From Cyathus striatus (taxonomy: Eukaryota; Basidiomycota; Agaricomycetes; Agaricales; Nidulariaceae), in assembly GCA_025738555.1 (NCBI GenBank), contig JAOVFP010000024.1, positions 1,240,001 to 1,304,000 on the forward strand: 64,000 bases of DNA. Reading direction: 5' to 3'. The notes below the pieces were generated by a model. That model did not search any database. It saw only the letters and a program-made list of their open reading frames with translations, and was not told the DNA's origin. How positions within the stretch are numbered: position 1 is the first letter of the stretch; each line of letters begins with the position of its first letter. The translations under genes were made by a program, and so were the position numbers. Shown here one piece after another: positions 47,277 through 60,943 of the stretch.

Positions 47277-49170
47277 CCGGATCAGCGATAGACAGATGTG
47301 GAACGATGGGGCGTCTTGGAATGTTGGGTCGCAACGCGGAGCCAATTCCCGGTCGAGAATTAATGGGAAAATGTGATTGTCATGTGAGCGAAGGTGATAG
47401 AAAGGGGAAGATGCTTCGCTGATGTCGGGACGATCAGTGCCGGACTGTCGTTCCCTGGAAGAGGAGGCCCTGAAAAGGAAGATAACAGAAGATAGCCCTG
47501 TGAAGGGAAGTGTAGATGTTATGAAGGGGTGTGCGTTAATCGAGCCCATGGTCGGTCGTTTGTCGGCGAGAAGTAGGTCTTATGGACGGTTTTAATCAGA
47601 AGTTCCGAGACTCGGAAGGGAAGAACGGTTGGGGTAAGTAGAGAAAGTCAATTCAAAATTCAAGGCTGCTTTGGGGGCTTGTGACTCGAGTCAAGGTTCG
47701 GGAGCGAGGGGGCTTGGTTATCGGCGAGTCGAAGAGGCACGAGGACGACGGCAAAGGACAGGTGGCATTTGCGTTATGTTTCAGGCGTGTGGCGGAGAGA
47801 ACCATAGTCTACAGCTGAAGCTTTATTAGCAGCTGTTTTAGTTGAGCGGTGGCTAGAATGATGCGAGAACGTTCTTGAAGAAGATGCACTTTGCATATGT
47901 GGAAAGTCTGCCAGAAAGAGATATTTAGACGATATAAATATGAACAATAACTGATTGTCGGTGTGCATCGATGCAGATAAGAAGTAAATAGATAGACAAA
48001 GTGTTGCAACACTGGGATAAAATTAGGACTTGTTGATGTATATGTACGGCGATGGACGGGCTAGGTTAAGTAGTATGCGGTGAGTGCGGGGGAACGTGGA
48101 GATAGTTGCTTATCAGATATGTACTGAACTGGATGGACAAGTTGTTAGAAGCCTATTCAACAGCAGAGCCCAGGGATTGAAAGCCAACAGAAAGGAAAGT
48201 GACAAGGAAATAGGACTGACGGACAATCTCAGACAACTTCGAAGGATGCAGACAGGCACGGAGAAAGATAGGAGAGGGGAAAGAGTATACATAACACAAC
48301 ATGACCCGACGAGATCTAGGGCGAGAAGGACGTCATTCAAGGAGAGATAAGTAGTGGGACGATCAAGAGAGCCAGAGGCAATCAGGGAAGGATTCTGGGT
48401 AAATTGTAAATGAAGCTTGGAAGAATGCATGCTGGTGAGATATAGAAGGCAGGACAACCGCGGCATGGACGGAGGGTGAGAGGAAGAGGATAAAAATGGA
48501 GCGATAATAGTCCCTGACTCGTACGCTTTGGATTTGATGTCCACTGCGAAAGGAGGGACGAAAGAGCCGGATCGTAAACAGAGGAAGAAGGTGGCAAATG
48601 CCTGCTGGGATTTACGATATTGACATTGGACAAGCACTACTAGTAATGGGATGTTTACTGTCATCCGGAAAAAGAGCCGGGATGGAGCGTCTAGTGTGGG
48701 ATGGTGGCAGATAGCCGTGGCCGTTAAGGGGGTTAGCAGATGGTTAGCAGAGAACGGAAGGCAAGCCGCTGATGACGCGTATCAGAAAGGAGGACTTAGC
48801 AGGACATAAAAATGGAAATAAAATAAAACAAGGAAAACAAGAGCGATAAATTAGTCATGTGCGTGCTTTGTCATGGTGGCCGATGGAGGGGCTGTCTCGT
48901 CGATCTTTGTCTCTTTCCCCCACCTCCACTCGCCTCAAGACCCGAAGCTTGCAAGCCATCCGCTTCAGCGTCCTGCGTCCAGCATCACACATTCCTGGGT
49001 TTTCTCATTTAATTCCTTATTTCTGCTTTATTTGACTTGTTTTACTTATCCATTTCCCATATATCTATTCCAATATCTTATCCTAAAACAACTTTCCACC
49101 CCGCTCCCTCTTCTACCCCCACACCCATCTCGTTCTCTCCTTTCATCTTCCAGCCCTCCCCCTCATCTCA
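47277..49170. other. Upstream region of the AP-1-like gene
   Basis: About 1.9 kb, mostly purine-rich on the plus strand between 47300 and 48850, then a long pyrimidine-rich 5' leader (48890-49170). The 183-residue minus-strand frame at 48113-48664 looks like composition noise. Confidence 0.4.
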
Positions 49171-51213
49171 ATGGACCCCTTCCAGGAAGCAACACCCCTC
49201 TGGGACCTCTCCCATGCTTCAAATTTCTCCCAGCTCCCTGATGATGACTTCCTCGCCCTCCTTCAGAAGCAGTTCCCGCCCGTCAACGCAGAGCAGTCCT
49301 ACGCCCCAGGTGTAAATCCTCAGTCGATCAGTCAGTACCCTCTTCCAAGCCTTACACCGCCCTCAGAAGATAGCAGCCCAAGTCCTCCAAATCTCAATTC
49401 CCAGGACAATTCAGAGGAGCCCGAGGGCAGTGCCCCCAAGAGGAAGGCAAGCAGTGAGGAGTTGCAGGAGGGTCCAAGTCAAAAGTCACAGCATACTCGT
49501 GAGTCTAAAGCATCCTCTGCGCCTCTCCGTGTCTCCCCACGGGCTCACCGGCGCCCTCCAAAATATTCAGTGAGCAACGATAAGAAGGGTGCTAGCACAA
49601 CATCTTCCTCTGCTGCAAGGCGCAAGTCCTCGGGAACACCGGGACCTGTAAGTGCTGTTTATCTTATCTCTATTTCTAGCACATTCTAATATATTCTGTC
49701 AAGGCGAAGGACGAAACTCGTCTGCTCAAGCGGAAAGAACAAAACAGGGCTGCACAGCGTGCATTCAGGGAAAGAAAGGAGAAACATGTCAAGGATGTAA
49801 ATGCTCTTGTCCTAATTCACCTGACAATTCTGATTAAAAACATTAATCATGTAGCTTGAGGACAAGGTCGCAGCTCTGGAGGCAAAGAACGAACAAGCAC
49901 TGCATGAGAATGAAAATCTCCGGGATCTACTGAATCGACTGCAGAATGAGAATGTCATGCTGAAACAATCCAGCTTCACCTTCTCTATGCCCAAGGCGCC
50001 CGGAGTGGAGCAAAATTCAATTCCCAATTCCATGGCCGCTCAATCGCCCTCCTTCTCATCAGTTTCCCCGCCGTCCCGGCAGTCATCTGCCGTTTCGCCG
50101 TCTGCCTCAAATCAAGCCTCGCCAAAGCCAACGAATCCCATCGACTGGAGCTCATTGACGTCTTTTGATCCAAACGTTCTTAATCTCCTTGATGACAGCC
50201 CTCAGCCTACGGCAACCGAAGGTGCGATGCATATGGATTTTGGTTTCGGCGAAAGCTCCACGGGTTTGGCGTCAAATGCGCCGTACACCACTATCGCCAG
50301 CAATCCAATGTTTATGTCCTTCGCTCACACGTTTGATACTTTATCACAGCCTCTGGCAGAGTCGATTTCGCCAGGGTCTAGTTCAAGTAATGGAACTGGG
50401 AATGGAGCTGCAGGAAACAACGGCAATGGTAATGGCAATATTAGCAACGTATTCAATTTCGACATTAATTCTTTATCAACGTGGTCTTCACCTCCGGGCT
50501 CTGTTCAGGAGACAACATCTCTTGATGACCTCTTTGCTGGATGGGGTGCCACAAGTTCCGTAGATCTGCCGCCGTATCTGACTCCTTCGCAGTCATCGAT
50601 AAGCCCTGTTGCACACCATTCTGATGTCAGCTCTGTATTTAAAAATACCAACAGTTCTTCAAATACACCACTAACTACCTCCAACGTCGAAGTAAGGTCA
50701 CCGGCTACGTCATCGTCATCGTCGCCATCGTCATCAGCGTCGGATCCCTCGTATAATTCACCCCGAGAGAGTTCCATGTCGGACTCAGATGCTCTATCTT
50801 GTACTGGAACTGGTTGTCCAAAGACCAAGACGGAGTTAACCCAGCGAATTAATTCGGAGGGTCCTTCGCCTTTTGCTCCCAGCTCAACGCCACTTAAAAA
50901 GAGCACTGATAACGTATTGGGGACAATGATAACTTGTGCTGGATCAAGCTTTCCCAAAACGCAGAAGAGCGATAAAAATGTGGAGGTTCTCAGTGCATGG
51001 CGGAGTATCACACAGAACCCAAATTTCAAGGTTGGTTATTAATTTCTATTGCTCCGGAAGTGTGCTTTAAACTAAAATGTTGTGCAACAGGGCGTGGATA
51101 TTAATGAGCTATGTCATGAATTTACGAGCAAGGCACGGTGTGATGGGACTAAGGTCGTGTTGGAGCCTCAAGGCGTCCATTCGATCTTAGAGAATCTGGC
51201 AAAGAAACAGTAG
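49171..51213 (+). CDS. YAP1: Yap1/Pap1-type bZIP transcription factor, oxidative-stress sensor
   Basis: Four exons join in phase: 49171-49647, 49704-49796, 49855-51030, 51091-51213 (622 residues). The basic region KRKEQNRAAQRAFRERKEKH (about 167-186) has the Pap1 signature NxxAQxxFR, followed by the zipper LEDKVAALEAKNEQALHENE. Redox control is visible. An N-terminal cysteine domain has C506 and C511 (CTGTGCPKT). A C-terminal one has C551, C590 and C599, the last two in CHEFTSKARCDG with the C-x8-C spacing of yeast Yap1. A nuclear export signal lies at the very end (HSILENLAKK). Oxidation is expected to mask export and cause nuclear retention. The middle is Ser/Asn-rich activation sequence. 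The zipper is split from the basic region by an intron. Confidence 0.92.
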
Positions 51214-52225
51214 CGGATAGGGCAGCCTTGATGCTGCTCTGCAACAAGCATAAATTTTGCCGCTACTTTGGATATCTTTGCTTCTCGATAGATCAAATCA
51301 TTAGGGGCAACGGCGATAAGATGCATCCATTTGCTCTTGGGCTGATGGCGTTTGTGTCTTTCGTTACCTCGATATATACCCTGCCTTGTCCTCCGCCTCA
51401 TACCATCCCACCTTGTCTGCCCCAGCCAATATGACAATCAACATAGCAGCAGCATTCTTTTTGTTTTGTTGGCTGTCTCGATACCGCATCCATGAATGAT
51501 CATACCAGCGTTCATGCCATCCAACAATCACAACCTATACCAACCAGAAATGGTGTTAGTCATTACCCACTACACTTCGGGTTTCGCTATCGCTAGATTG
51601 CTACTTGGTGGATGTCACTGGTCTGGTTTTTCGATGATCTTCCGATCTCGCGATCAATAAAATCAATGGAAGTGAAATTTAGAAGTAAGTTCTGGGTGGA
51701 ATACCCAATTTTCAGCATGGTAACCCTGGAATCCACCCCAAGAAGTTATATGTCAATGTGCCTAATCACAGCTCATCCATCCTATTTTTACCATTCTGTT
51801 CGAAATTACTAAATTGTACCTATCTGTCTTTCTCGTCGTTGTACTTAGTACCCTGCATGTGTCACACCAACGCTTTATATTTTGCTGCTCTTTTCCTTTT
51901 CTATTCCATTATATACTTTCGTATGGCTCTTTTCAAAATTAGTCTTTGGTGGGAGATGTTGAAGCTGTGAACAGATATGCCTAATAAATTCGCTTTTGTT
52001 ATTACTTTTTTTCCGAATCACCTTGGGCTATAAAAGATATAGTTTGTATTTGTGCCTACACATTAACGCTACTAAATGAAATTTATCATTTTTAAACAGA
52101 ATATCCTAGAAAGCAACAGTAAGATTCATAAAACACCTGGAAAATATACATATAAAGGCACAGAAAGTCAGTCTTAGTAGAAACCAAGAAAGAATGTAAA
52201 CTACGATATCAAATCAGAATGTCCA
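51214..52225. other. Convergent intergenic region YAP1 / SNF2
   Basis: About 1 kb of AT-rich 3' flanks with no recognised gene or RNA. Confidence 0.5.
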
Positions 52226-55200
52226 TCACTCGTCATCGCTAGGGTTTGTCAAATACTCTTCATCGCTGAGGAGCACTTGTCTTCTCCCCGTACTCCTGCT
52301 CCTTGTTGGCGGTGGTCGTTCATCTTCATCCATCGGGGTGAGAGCAGAATCATACGATCCTTCGCCCGGTGCTGGAGGTGCGCCGGGTAACCCAGAGCCT
52401 ACTATGACACGGTCGAACGTGGCATTGAAAACCTTCTCCATCTCATCGGCATCAACATAGACCCAAGATCCTTCTTGATTATAAGTCCGTGCATTGTTGA
52501 ACATGAGACGCCAGTCATCTCGATACTGTATAACGTTCTTGTAGTAATTTTGATTAGCACGCTTTCGCAATGTCGATAGGGCAATAGGTTGAGAGATGAG
52601 CTGATAGTAATCGGGATAATCCTAAGGGCATTGAGTATGATCGATGAACAGAATATTAAATTGTAACGCACCCTTTTATCCGGTAGATCACGGAAAAGTT
52701 CGCAACGTTTACGACCATCCTCAGCCTCACAAGCTAATACCGCCTTGTAACATTCTGCGAAGGCTTTCTTCATCTTGTCACGGATAGCGGGAGTCAATTC
52801 ACTACCACCAGTCGATTTGGTTTTGCGACGTTTCTACGGCCATAGTAAGGTCATGCCATCGGTGCAGTTACACTTCGACGTACCTGATCATGCTCCTCGT
52901 CTTCGTCGTCAGCTATAGATGGTGTCACTGACATCGACTTAGCACCACGCTTCCTCTTCGACCCAGCGGGAATATCGTAGTCGTTGGCTTTTGCTTTACC
53001 TTTCTTGGATTTACGACCGCGGCCATCTGTATCAGAAATAGGGGTACCACGACCGGATGCTTCGGCGTCCCTAAGCAGCTTGTTGGTCGCCCGACGGTCC
53101 TTCTTCTCCCGTGCTCGCTCAGATAGTTCTTGCAAATCCTCGCCTTCCTCCAATGCCTTGATAGCCGATCAGACCGAACGGTTGCATGAAGTTACAACAG
53201 ATCATACCTGCGCCCATGCATCATCACTGAGACCGTCATTATAACTAACTACGTTCCTTTTCCGCTGACCACGACCTTCAATAAGATCTTCCTCCGTATT
53301 ATCAGCGAATGGCTCATCAGTTTGATAACATTCCGGTAATTCTTCAACCTGGATGAGGGATGGAGGAGGCTTGCCGCGATTGCCCTGAGCACGCCAACTC
53401 TCCAGCATTTCACGCTCACGTTTGACATCCATTTCACGGAAAACAATAGATTCGTTGTCACTGCGGGCAATCAACTCGTTAAGTTCATCATCGTTCATAT
53501 CGCCGGCTTCCTCATTTTCTTCCTCTTGATCAGCCTCGAGGATGGATCGCTTACAACACAGTTTAGTATAAATTAGATGCCAACGAGGTCTTTAAGCTTA
53601 CCAAAAATTCCTCTTGCTCTTCCTGCGTAGATTTGTTATCGAACCGACCAGCTTGAATGACCTTGTCATCAATATCAAGCTTGTAGCGGGCTCGTTGGTA
53701 CATGGCCTCCTCTACACTCTTCTCTGTTATGAAACGGAGAATGAGCACCGCTTTGGTCTGGCCAATACGATGGGCACGATCCTGAGCTTGCAAATCGGCA
53801 TGAGGATTCCTGGTTGAACAAGGTATCAGTATGGGATTAGTTTAAGTGTATCGCACTAAGCATGTCTTACCAATCACTGTCGAAGCTGTAAAAGAAGGAT
53901 AGGCTCTCATCAGCCAAAGATGTAAACGCATTTCACGGTAGTTTACTCACATAACCACCGTATCGGCAGTTTGTAGATTCAGGCCTAGACCACCGGCACG
54001 GGTTGACAGAATAAAGACCTTGTACTCATCTGAAGCATTGAATTGTTGCACGAAAGAGGCACGCTCATCGGTCTTGGTTCCACCATCTAAACGAAGGTAC
54101 TTCCATCCCATCATCTTGAGAAAATCTTCCATAATGTCCATGACCTTGGTCATCTGGAAGAAGATCAAGACCTAAAGCACAGTGATTAGAAGGGTGTACA
54201 AGCATCGTCATGACAAACCAACAGGAGCTTACCCTATGGCCTGTGGCAAAGAACTTGGGTAAGATACGGTTGAGCAACTCAATTTTTCCCGAGGTGCGGA
54301 CAATCTTCTCGTCAATAACGCCACTTGGGTTGACTTTATCTTCGACACTTTCAAAGAGATAAGGATGCTGACAGATCTTTCGGAGCTGCATCAGTTCGTT
54401 ACTCAATCCCTTGACACCACCAGATTTGCTGTAGATGTAAATAGCAGGTAAGCATGGGTCAGCTTTTGATAATCTGCTACGTACCCCTTTGCGTCCTTTC
54501 CGTCGGCAATCATCTTGTGCTTCTTCATTTGTTTGTAAAGCTGGGTCTGAAGCCCGCTCATCCTAACCTTGATCACCTTCTCGACCTTATCAGGCAGCTC
54601 ACTCTCGACGTCCTTCTTCAGCCTACGGAGCAAGAAGGGACGAAGCACCTTGTGTAGACGACGAATGATCAGCAGTGCCTCTTCTTCGTTCAGCTCGATC
54701 TTGTCACCAGTGCCAGAGTTGGCAAAGGGAGTGTTGAACCATTCGTCAAACGATTTGACTGAATTAAAGATCTTTGGAAGAACGAAGTTAAGCAAGGACC
54801 ACAATTCGGGAAGGTTGTTCTGCAGCGGAGTACCGGTGAGAATGAGACGGTAACGAGAGTGGTAATATGTGGTAAGTGTTTGGGAAAGCTTAGATTGCGT
54901 ATTCTTCATACGATGACCCTCATCAATAATCATGTGCACCCATTTAATTTTGCTTAGGTGTGGGCGGTCCTTTATGATGTATTCGTACGTCGTCAGAAGA
55001 ACCTGGAACTGACCCACACGAAGGTCGCCCTGAAGTGCGCGACGCTGCGCAGGATTTCCCTTGTACGCAACTGTTCTTACCGATGGTGCCCACTTTGCAA
55101 ATTCGCCGGACCAGTTGGTCATGGTAGAGAGTGGGACGATGACAAGGTATGGCCCACGTTGTCTCTTGACTTCGATAAGGAATGTGATGAGTGAAATCGT

Positions 55201-57293
55201 CTGAATTGTTTTTCCGAGACCCTTTGCATCGTGTCATTAGTATGCAACGTAGTCACATCATGATAGATAATTAACGCACCATCTCATCTGCCAAAATACC
55301 ATTGAGCCTGTTATTGTACAAACTGACCATCCACTGGAGACCCTTGACTTGGTATTCCTTCAATGTACCACCAACAAGAATGTTAGGTTGTTTGGTGACC
55401 TTCTCTGAAATTCTGTGTGCCACAGCGTAGTAATCGACCTTCTGGTTGTCAGTATCATCGCGCATGACTTGGGCACCAAAGGTAGCCTCGGTGGTCGGGC
55501 CCTCTTCTTGATCGAAGGCAGTGTCCATTGGACCACCTTCGTTCTGCTGAGCAACGACAGCCTGGGCAAGGGAGTCAAGGTATGCATCGGTTTGCCTGAG
55601 CAAGTGCGTGATACGTGTATCCTTGGCCGTGTCAATCAGCTTCATGTACGCCTCTTCATCGTCAGCTTTGAGAGCCTTAAGACGTTCTTTCGCGAGTCTC
55701 TCGATACGCTTCTGCTCCTCCTTTTCAGTGTGCGCATGGAAGCTGAGCACAGAACGCCCAAGGCGGATAACACGATCCTGGGCAGCACGGTTGGCAGCGA
55801 TAACCTCCCTGCCGTGTTGGCAGATGACACCAAGCTGTTCAATGTGCTTGTGCTTCGCGCGGCGCTCGCGGTCAGCGCGCTGTTTGCGCTCTAGTTGCTC
55901 CGTCATTCGTGCGTCGCGGATGGTGGGCTTGCGCACCCTGCGGAAGTCGGGACGGTTAAGGGGCAGCATCGATCCGTGGGTCAGACGCTCGGCAACTTGT
56001 GCTCGGAGTGCCCGTTGGCGATCAAGAAGGCGGAGAGACTTGAGCTCGATTAGGGCGCGGATCTTACCGTGGGCCGTCGGGCTTGGGTGAGCGAGCGAGG
56101 CGAGGAGGGAGGATTGGGGTTTCAGTGTATCTAGAGGGGTAGTTAGGGCGGAAGAGTCGTTCTCCTTTTCCTCCTTGAGTTCGGCGTCTGTGCCTTCGAG
56201 AGGATTGTCAAAGGATCCGTCGCCGATGGTTGCCGGAAGAGACTCGAGCTCGCGGATGCGCTGCTGGATACGGGCTTCAATGTACCGGTCTCGCTCGTTG
56301 AGTATCTGATGGGCATCAAGGCCTGCAGGCATAATGGTGGGTATGACAAGGCGCTGGAGGCGGGTGGCAAAGAGGGCGGGATCCATGTCAGCTGGACGCT
56401 TGAGGTGGGAGAAGGGGTGGCGATAGGCATTGTACGGGTATATACCTGAATTGACATTGTCCTCTAGGAATGGGCCTTTCGGGTAATCAGCTGGGTTTAT
56501 GGCTGGAGAAGCGGAGGTGGTCGCTGTACTTGTAGATGCTGTGGGAGAGGGATCATGTTCCTCTGTTTTGACGGCATCGTCGACGGGAGCTGGCACGGTG
56601 GGAGCAGGGGTGAGCGACTCTGCTTTTGCAACCTTGACGGCAGCGTCGACGACTTTGGAGGGCACATCCTGAGGCTGGAGGAGCTGTTCAAGCTCTGGGA
56701 TGGCATTGTTAGGGACGCGCATAGACTTTTGTATGTGGTCTGGGACGGGCATTCCGCGGGAGAGGAACTTGAATGCCTGTATTTGTGCTCTTAGGGCATT
56801 GATCTGATCTGGGGTGAAAGAGACTGGGGTCTGCGAGGTGCTCGGGAAGGATTGAGCGGGGGTGGGACCCGAGGATGGTATCAAGGCAGGATTGGGAGAG
56901 CCATTTGTATTGGGCTGTGTGTGACCATTTGCAACGGGCTGGCGGGGGAGGGCCTGCTGGAGATGGCTAGCCTGCTGGGCCTGATTCCGCTGCTGCACTG
57001 GGGGGAGAGTGAGGGAGGAGAGAGTAGCGGAGGATGGGGGACATACTGTGGGTGATAGCTTGTATGTATTTGGTGAGGCTCTCAAGCTCGCCCGGCTTCT
57101 GCTCGACGGGATTGCTGCGCAAAAAGTTTGCGCGCTATGGAGAAGACGAAAGTGAGGAGGAAGAAAAGGGAAAGAGGGGTGGAAGAAGACATACGGCGAC
57201 CATTTGGTTGAGATCAGGCATTTGCTGTTGCCTGGGGAGGATCTGCTGGGGCATGGACTGAGGGATGCCATTGCCCAGGATGGGGGCAGACAT
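52226..57293 (-). CDS. SNF2/STH1-type chromatin-remodelling ATPase
   Basis: This is the motor subunit of a SWI/SNF or RSC complex. From the ATG at 57293 ([20 protein letters not shown]), an exon [20 protein letters not shown] leads to a QLQ domain ([20 protein letters not shown], near 56800). An HSA region rich in Arg/Glu ([20 protein letters not shown]) lies near 55900. The ATPase core has GILADEM near 55280, [33 protein letters not shown] and [20 protein letters not shown]; the helicase C lobe has [38 protein letters not shown] and [15 protein letters not shown] SnAC region and a C-terminal bromodomain ([20 protein letters not shown] then [13 protein letters not shown]) follow. Many introns. 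Whether it is Snf2 or Sth1 needs a tree. It is divergent from KU80. Confidence 0.92.
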
Positions 57294-57563
57294 TGGGGGC
57301 AGCTGGACAGTGGACAGTGGACAGTGCTCTATAGTGAACAGCAGACAGAGGACAGAGAACACTGAACAGGACAATCGAAGACAGTCTGAGTCGAGTCGCG
57401 TATGGATAGCTCAAGTCCCAGTCACTTCAAAGACACATCCTCTCCTCTTATGTAAGCACACGTCTCTGCACAACACACACAAACACACACCACACCACTC
57501 ACGTGCTTCATTCAAGACGCGTCCCAGTCATTAGCACTAACTAACTATAGCCTAACCTTCACC
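57294..57563. promoter_or_regulatory. Bidirectional upstream region of SNF2/STH1 and KU80
   Basis: 270 bp between divergent ATGs. It includes copies of GGACAGT at about 57304-57322 and a CA-rich stretch near 57470-57495. Confidence 0.5.
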
Positions 57564-60500
57564 ATGCCTGCAGAACGCGCCGGGGTACGTCCACTGCCTC
57601 CTCCTAACCATCCATCTCACACCCCCGCAGTACACCGTGACCATGTTTCTCGTCGACACCTCTCCCTCCATGGCCAACCTCCGCACCGTCCAGCTGCCCC
57701 CCGGTCCCGCAGCCGAGGACCGCACCATCGAAATCACCCATCTCGAATGGGCCCTCCAGTTTGTCAAACTAAAGATACAAGAAATGGTCAGAACCACACC
57801 TCCACTCCCTCCCCTGCATTCTCACCGCCCCACAGATATTCAACGGCCGCAAGACTGACCAGTGTGGCGTCATACTCTTTGGCTCACAGGGTAAGAAACA
57901 CATACGGACCTACACTCGTTTCATTTAAACACCCACCAACACTAGAAACCAACAATATCGTGTCTGACAAGAACGGTGGATACTACAATGTTTCCGAATA
58001 TATCTCCATAGCACAACCCAGCTCTCACACCCTCGCAAAACTCGACCTTCTCCACCCTTCCGATGTAACTGGTGATCGTGCGTGCTCACATCTACTCCCT
58101 GTTCCTCTTTCATACCAATTTTACCAGCCATTGATGCTCTCATCGTTGCCGTTGAGACTCAGGCCCAGTACCTTGCCTCCAAGAAGACTTGGACACGCAA
58201 GATTGTCATCATCACCGATGCCGAGAATCCCATCGAGGTCGAAGACTGGGAGGCAACTGTCCGAAAGATGGATGCCTTTGATATCACTCTTACTATCGTG
58301 TTGGTCTCATCCTTTACTGGCCATGCTTCGTTCTGACGTACCATAGCGGTGTAGACTTTGACGACCAGGAACTCCCCTTCGAGGAACCCAATAAATCTTC
58401 AATCAAGGTCAGCTCGCTCTTGCCCAATTAACATCAACTAATAACTATCGCAAAGGCTGTCAATGAGAAATTTTATCACGTCCTAACCGACGCCATGAAA
58501 TTCGGCATCGTAGGAAACCTCGAATTCGCACTTTTAGAGACAAACCGTCCCGATGTTAAGCAAGTGCGCTCCACCCTTATGGGCACCGTACTTCGCCTCG
58601 GCGATGTTGACACTCGTGCCGATACAGCTGTCGAAATCAACATCAAGACCAGCAAGTGCACTGCCCTTGCTCGTCCCAAGAGCTGGAAGAAATTCGGCTT
58701 GCGCGAGAAAAAGAAAAAAGAAGACGAGATGGATGTGGACAAGGAAGAGGAGAAGGAGAAGGAGAAATACCAATTGTATGCTACGCTGAAGATGCGTACA
58801 GAGTACTATGTCGACCGAGAGGAGGAAGATGGGGACCTGAAGATGGACGAAGGGGAGGATGACGGGACGCTCCTGCTAGGTGCGGATCAGGAGGAAGAAC
58901 TGGACGAAGACGCGGTCAAGAAGAAGATTGCGGATAAGGAGAGAGCGAAGAGGGAAAAGATGCTGCAGGTGGAGAAGGAGGATTTGGTGAGGGGCTTCAA
59001 GTATGGGACTACGTATGTTCCTTGTCCAGATGGACAATTCCCGAGGTTATCAACGAGAAAGGGAATTGATATCTGTGGATTCTTTTCTGCGAAGCATGCG
59101 AGTTTTTCTTTTATCAGTCGAATGTGTCAACTAATTCTTTGACCAGTTCCGTCGAGAGTTAATGATGGACGAAGTCCAGTACGTTTGGGCTGATCCAAAC
59201 AGTCCTGAACAAGAGGTGGCACTCTCATCTATCGTTCAAGCTATGTACGAGAAGAACGTAATGGCCATTGCGCGTTGGGTATCTAAAGATGGTATGGACC
59301 CAAAGATGGGTGTTCTCTTACCTATGCCATTCGATGAGGTCGACTGCCTCCTTTGGGCGCGGGTATGATTCCGTTATTTTACTCTCGAGCAACCACGGAG
59401 ACTAATAGTAATTGACATCTAGATGCCGTTCGCAGATGACGTGCGGAAGTATTCATTCGCGTCGTTGAGTAGCCTTGTCTCAAAGAAAGGCGAAGTAATT
59501 ACGGAACACCCATATTTACCCACAGAGAAACAGCAAGAGGCAATGGACAATTTTGTGGATGCCATGGACCTCATGGAAGCCGGAGACAAGGACGACGAAG
59601 GGTAAGTATTCAGCCTCTTCCATTCATTTTAGGTACGATGTTGATAAGTGTCTGCGCTGCAGCAATCGTATGCCGTGGTTCGACACGCGTCTATCTTTCA
59701 ACCCTGCGATCCACCGTGTGAAGCAAGCAATGTTCCACGCCGCAGTCGTGCAAGATATCCAGTCGAACCCTCTGCCACCCCCTCATCCTGAGCTACTAAA
59801 ATATTTCAACCCACCGAAGCGTGTTCTGAAACGTGCCCATGATACTGTGGAGGAATGTAAAACTGTGTTCAAAGTCAAACAAGGTTGGTGCCTGCGCCCT
59901 CCCGCGCGTAGAGATCTATAAATCTGATTTGTTTCTTTGATCACAGTTCCTAAAAAGGTGGCAAGGGCACGCAAGGATGCACATCAGCATGCGGCAGCAG
60001 AGGACGAGACTGTACTCCTACTTGATCGGAAACAGAGCGGCCGTGGGGAAATATCCCAATCCCAAACTCAGATTACGCAGACATCGCCTATTGCCTCTGA
60101 AAAGGCAAAGGGAAAAGCCAAAGCTGTAAATGACCCGAATGATAGCGATACCGAGGATGATGATGATGACGAAATGATATTGGATAAGAAGCCAGCCTTG
60201 TCATCTCCGGTGGAACACGGTAGGAAGGGACCCCTATTACCCACACCTGCGCGATCTGTCTCTCCTGGGATCGATCCTGGTCGCGCACCTGGAAGAATAA
60301 TTGGGTCAACCTATCCTTTGAAGGACTTCCAGAAGAATATCGCCCAGGGCGATGTTGTTTCCAAAGCAGTGGAAGATCTTGGCGAGGTGATCAAGGAAGT
60401 CATAATGCGTCCTTTTGCATCTCGGAGAAGTGAAGAAATATTGGAATGCATGAAAGTTCTAAGGGACACATGTTTGAAGGTGTGTTTGTCTTTTTCCTTG

Positions 60501-60805
60501 ACTTCATGGGTCACTCTGGACTTATATTAAATTCATTTATTTCCAGGAGGATGAGATCGATGCGTGGAATGGGTTCATTGAGAACCTGAAGGGCAAGTGT
60601 TTGGCAAAGCCTGGGAATCCCGCTTTTTGGTCGCAGGTGAAGAAGGAAGGCCAGGTACTTGGCCTTATCACACAGGAGGAGGCAGAAGAAAATGGGGGTG
60701 TTTCAACGGTCTCTGGAAGGAAGGCGGATTTGGTATGTCATTTCATATCCTAGCTTCGATCGTGTTAGATATGCTTATCCATGCCTGTCACAGTTTATGT
60801 CTTGA
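57564..60805 (+). CDS. KU80: Ku80 subunit of the Ku DNA-end-binding heterodimer
   Basis: Thirteen exons join in phase to 861 residues, with borders 57564-57584, 57631-57786, 57836-57890, 57946-58077, 58128-58299, 58347-58407, 58456-59097, 59147-59362, 59423-59601, 59663-59883, 59947-60479, 60547-60732, 60794-60805. Ku80 with Ku70 loads on DNA ends for non-homologous end joining and protects telomeres. The N-terminal vWA domain starts YTVTMFLVDTSPSMANL. The core barrel includes GIDICGFFSAKH then FRRELMMDEVQYVWADPNSP and ALSSIVQAMYEKNVMAIARW. A C-terminal helical domain has EVIMRPFASRRSEEILECMK. An inserted Lys/Glu-rich acidic loop (about residues 280-380) makes it longer than yeast Ku80. The intron at 59098-59146 has a GC donor. 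The last exon (FMS and stop) is inferred. Confidence 0.9.
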
Positions 60806-60943
60806 GTTCGTTTACTATCTATGTACTCTTATCTCCTTTATATTTCTGGATCATATCATTGGCTTTAATTTACACCGTGCTACGATCGATTTTTTTTTCA
60901 TTGGTATATGTCGTATATAAAGCAGGTTATAATATACACTCGC

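Noticed and set aside
48113..48664. 183-residue open frame on the minus strand
   Set aside because: Leu/Ser-rich, no domain, in purine-rich upstream sequence of the AP-1-like gene; most likely a chance frame.
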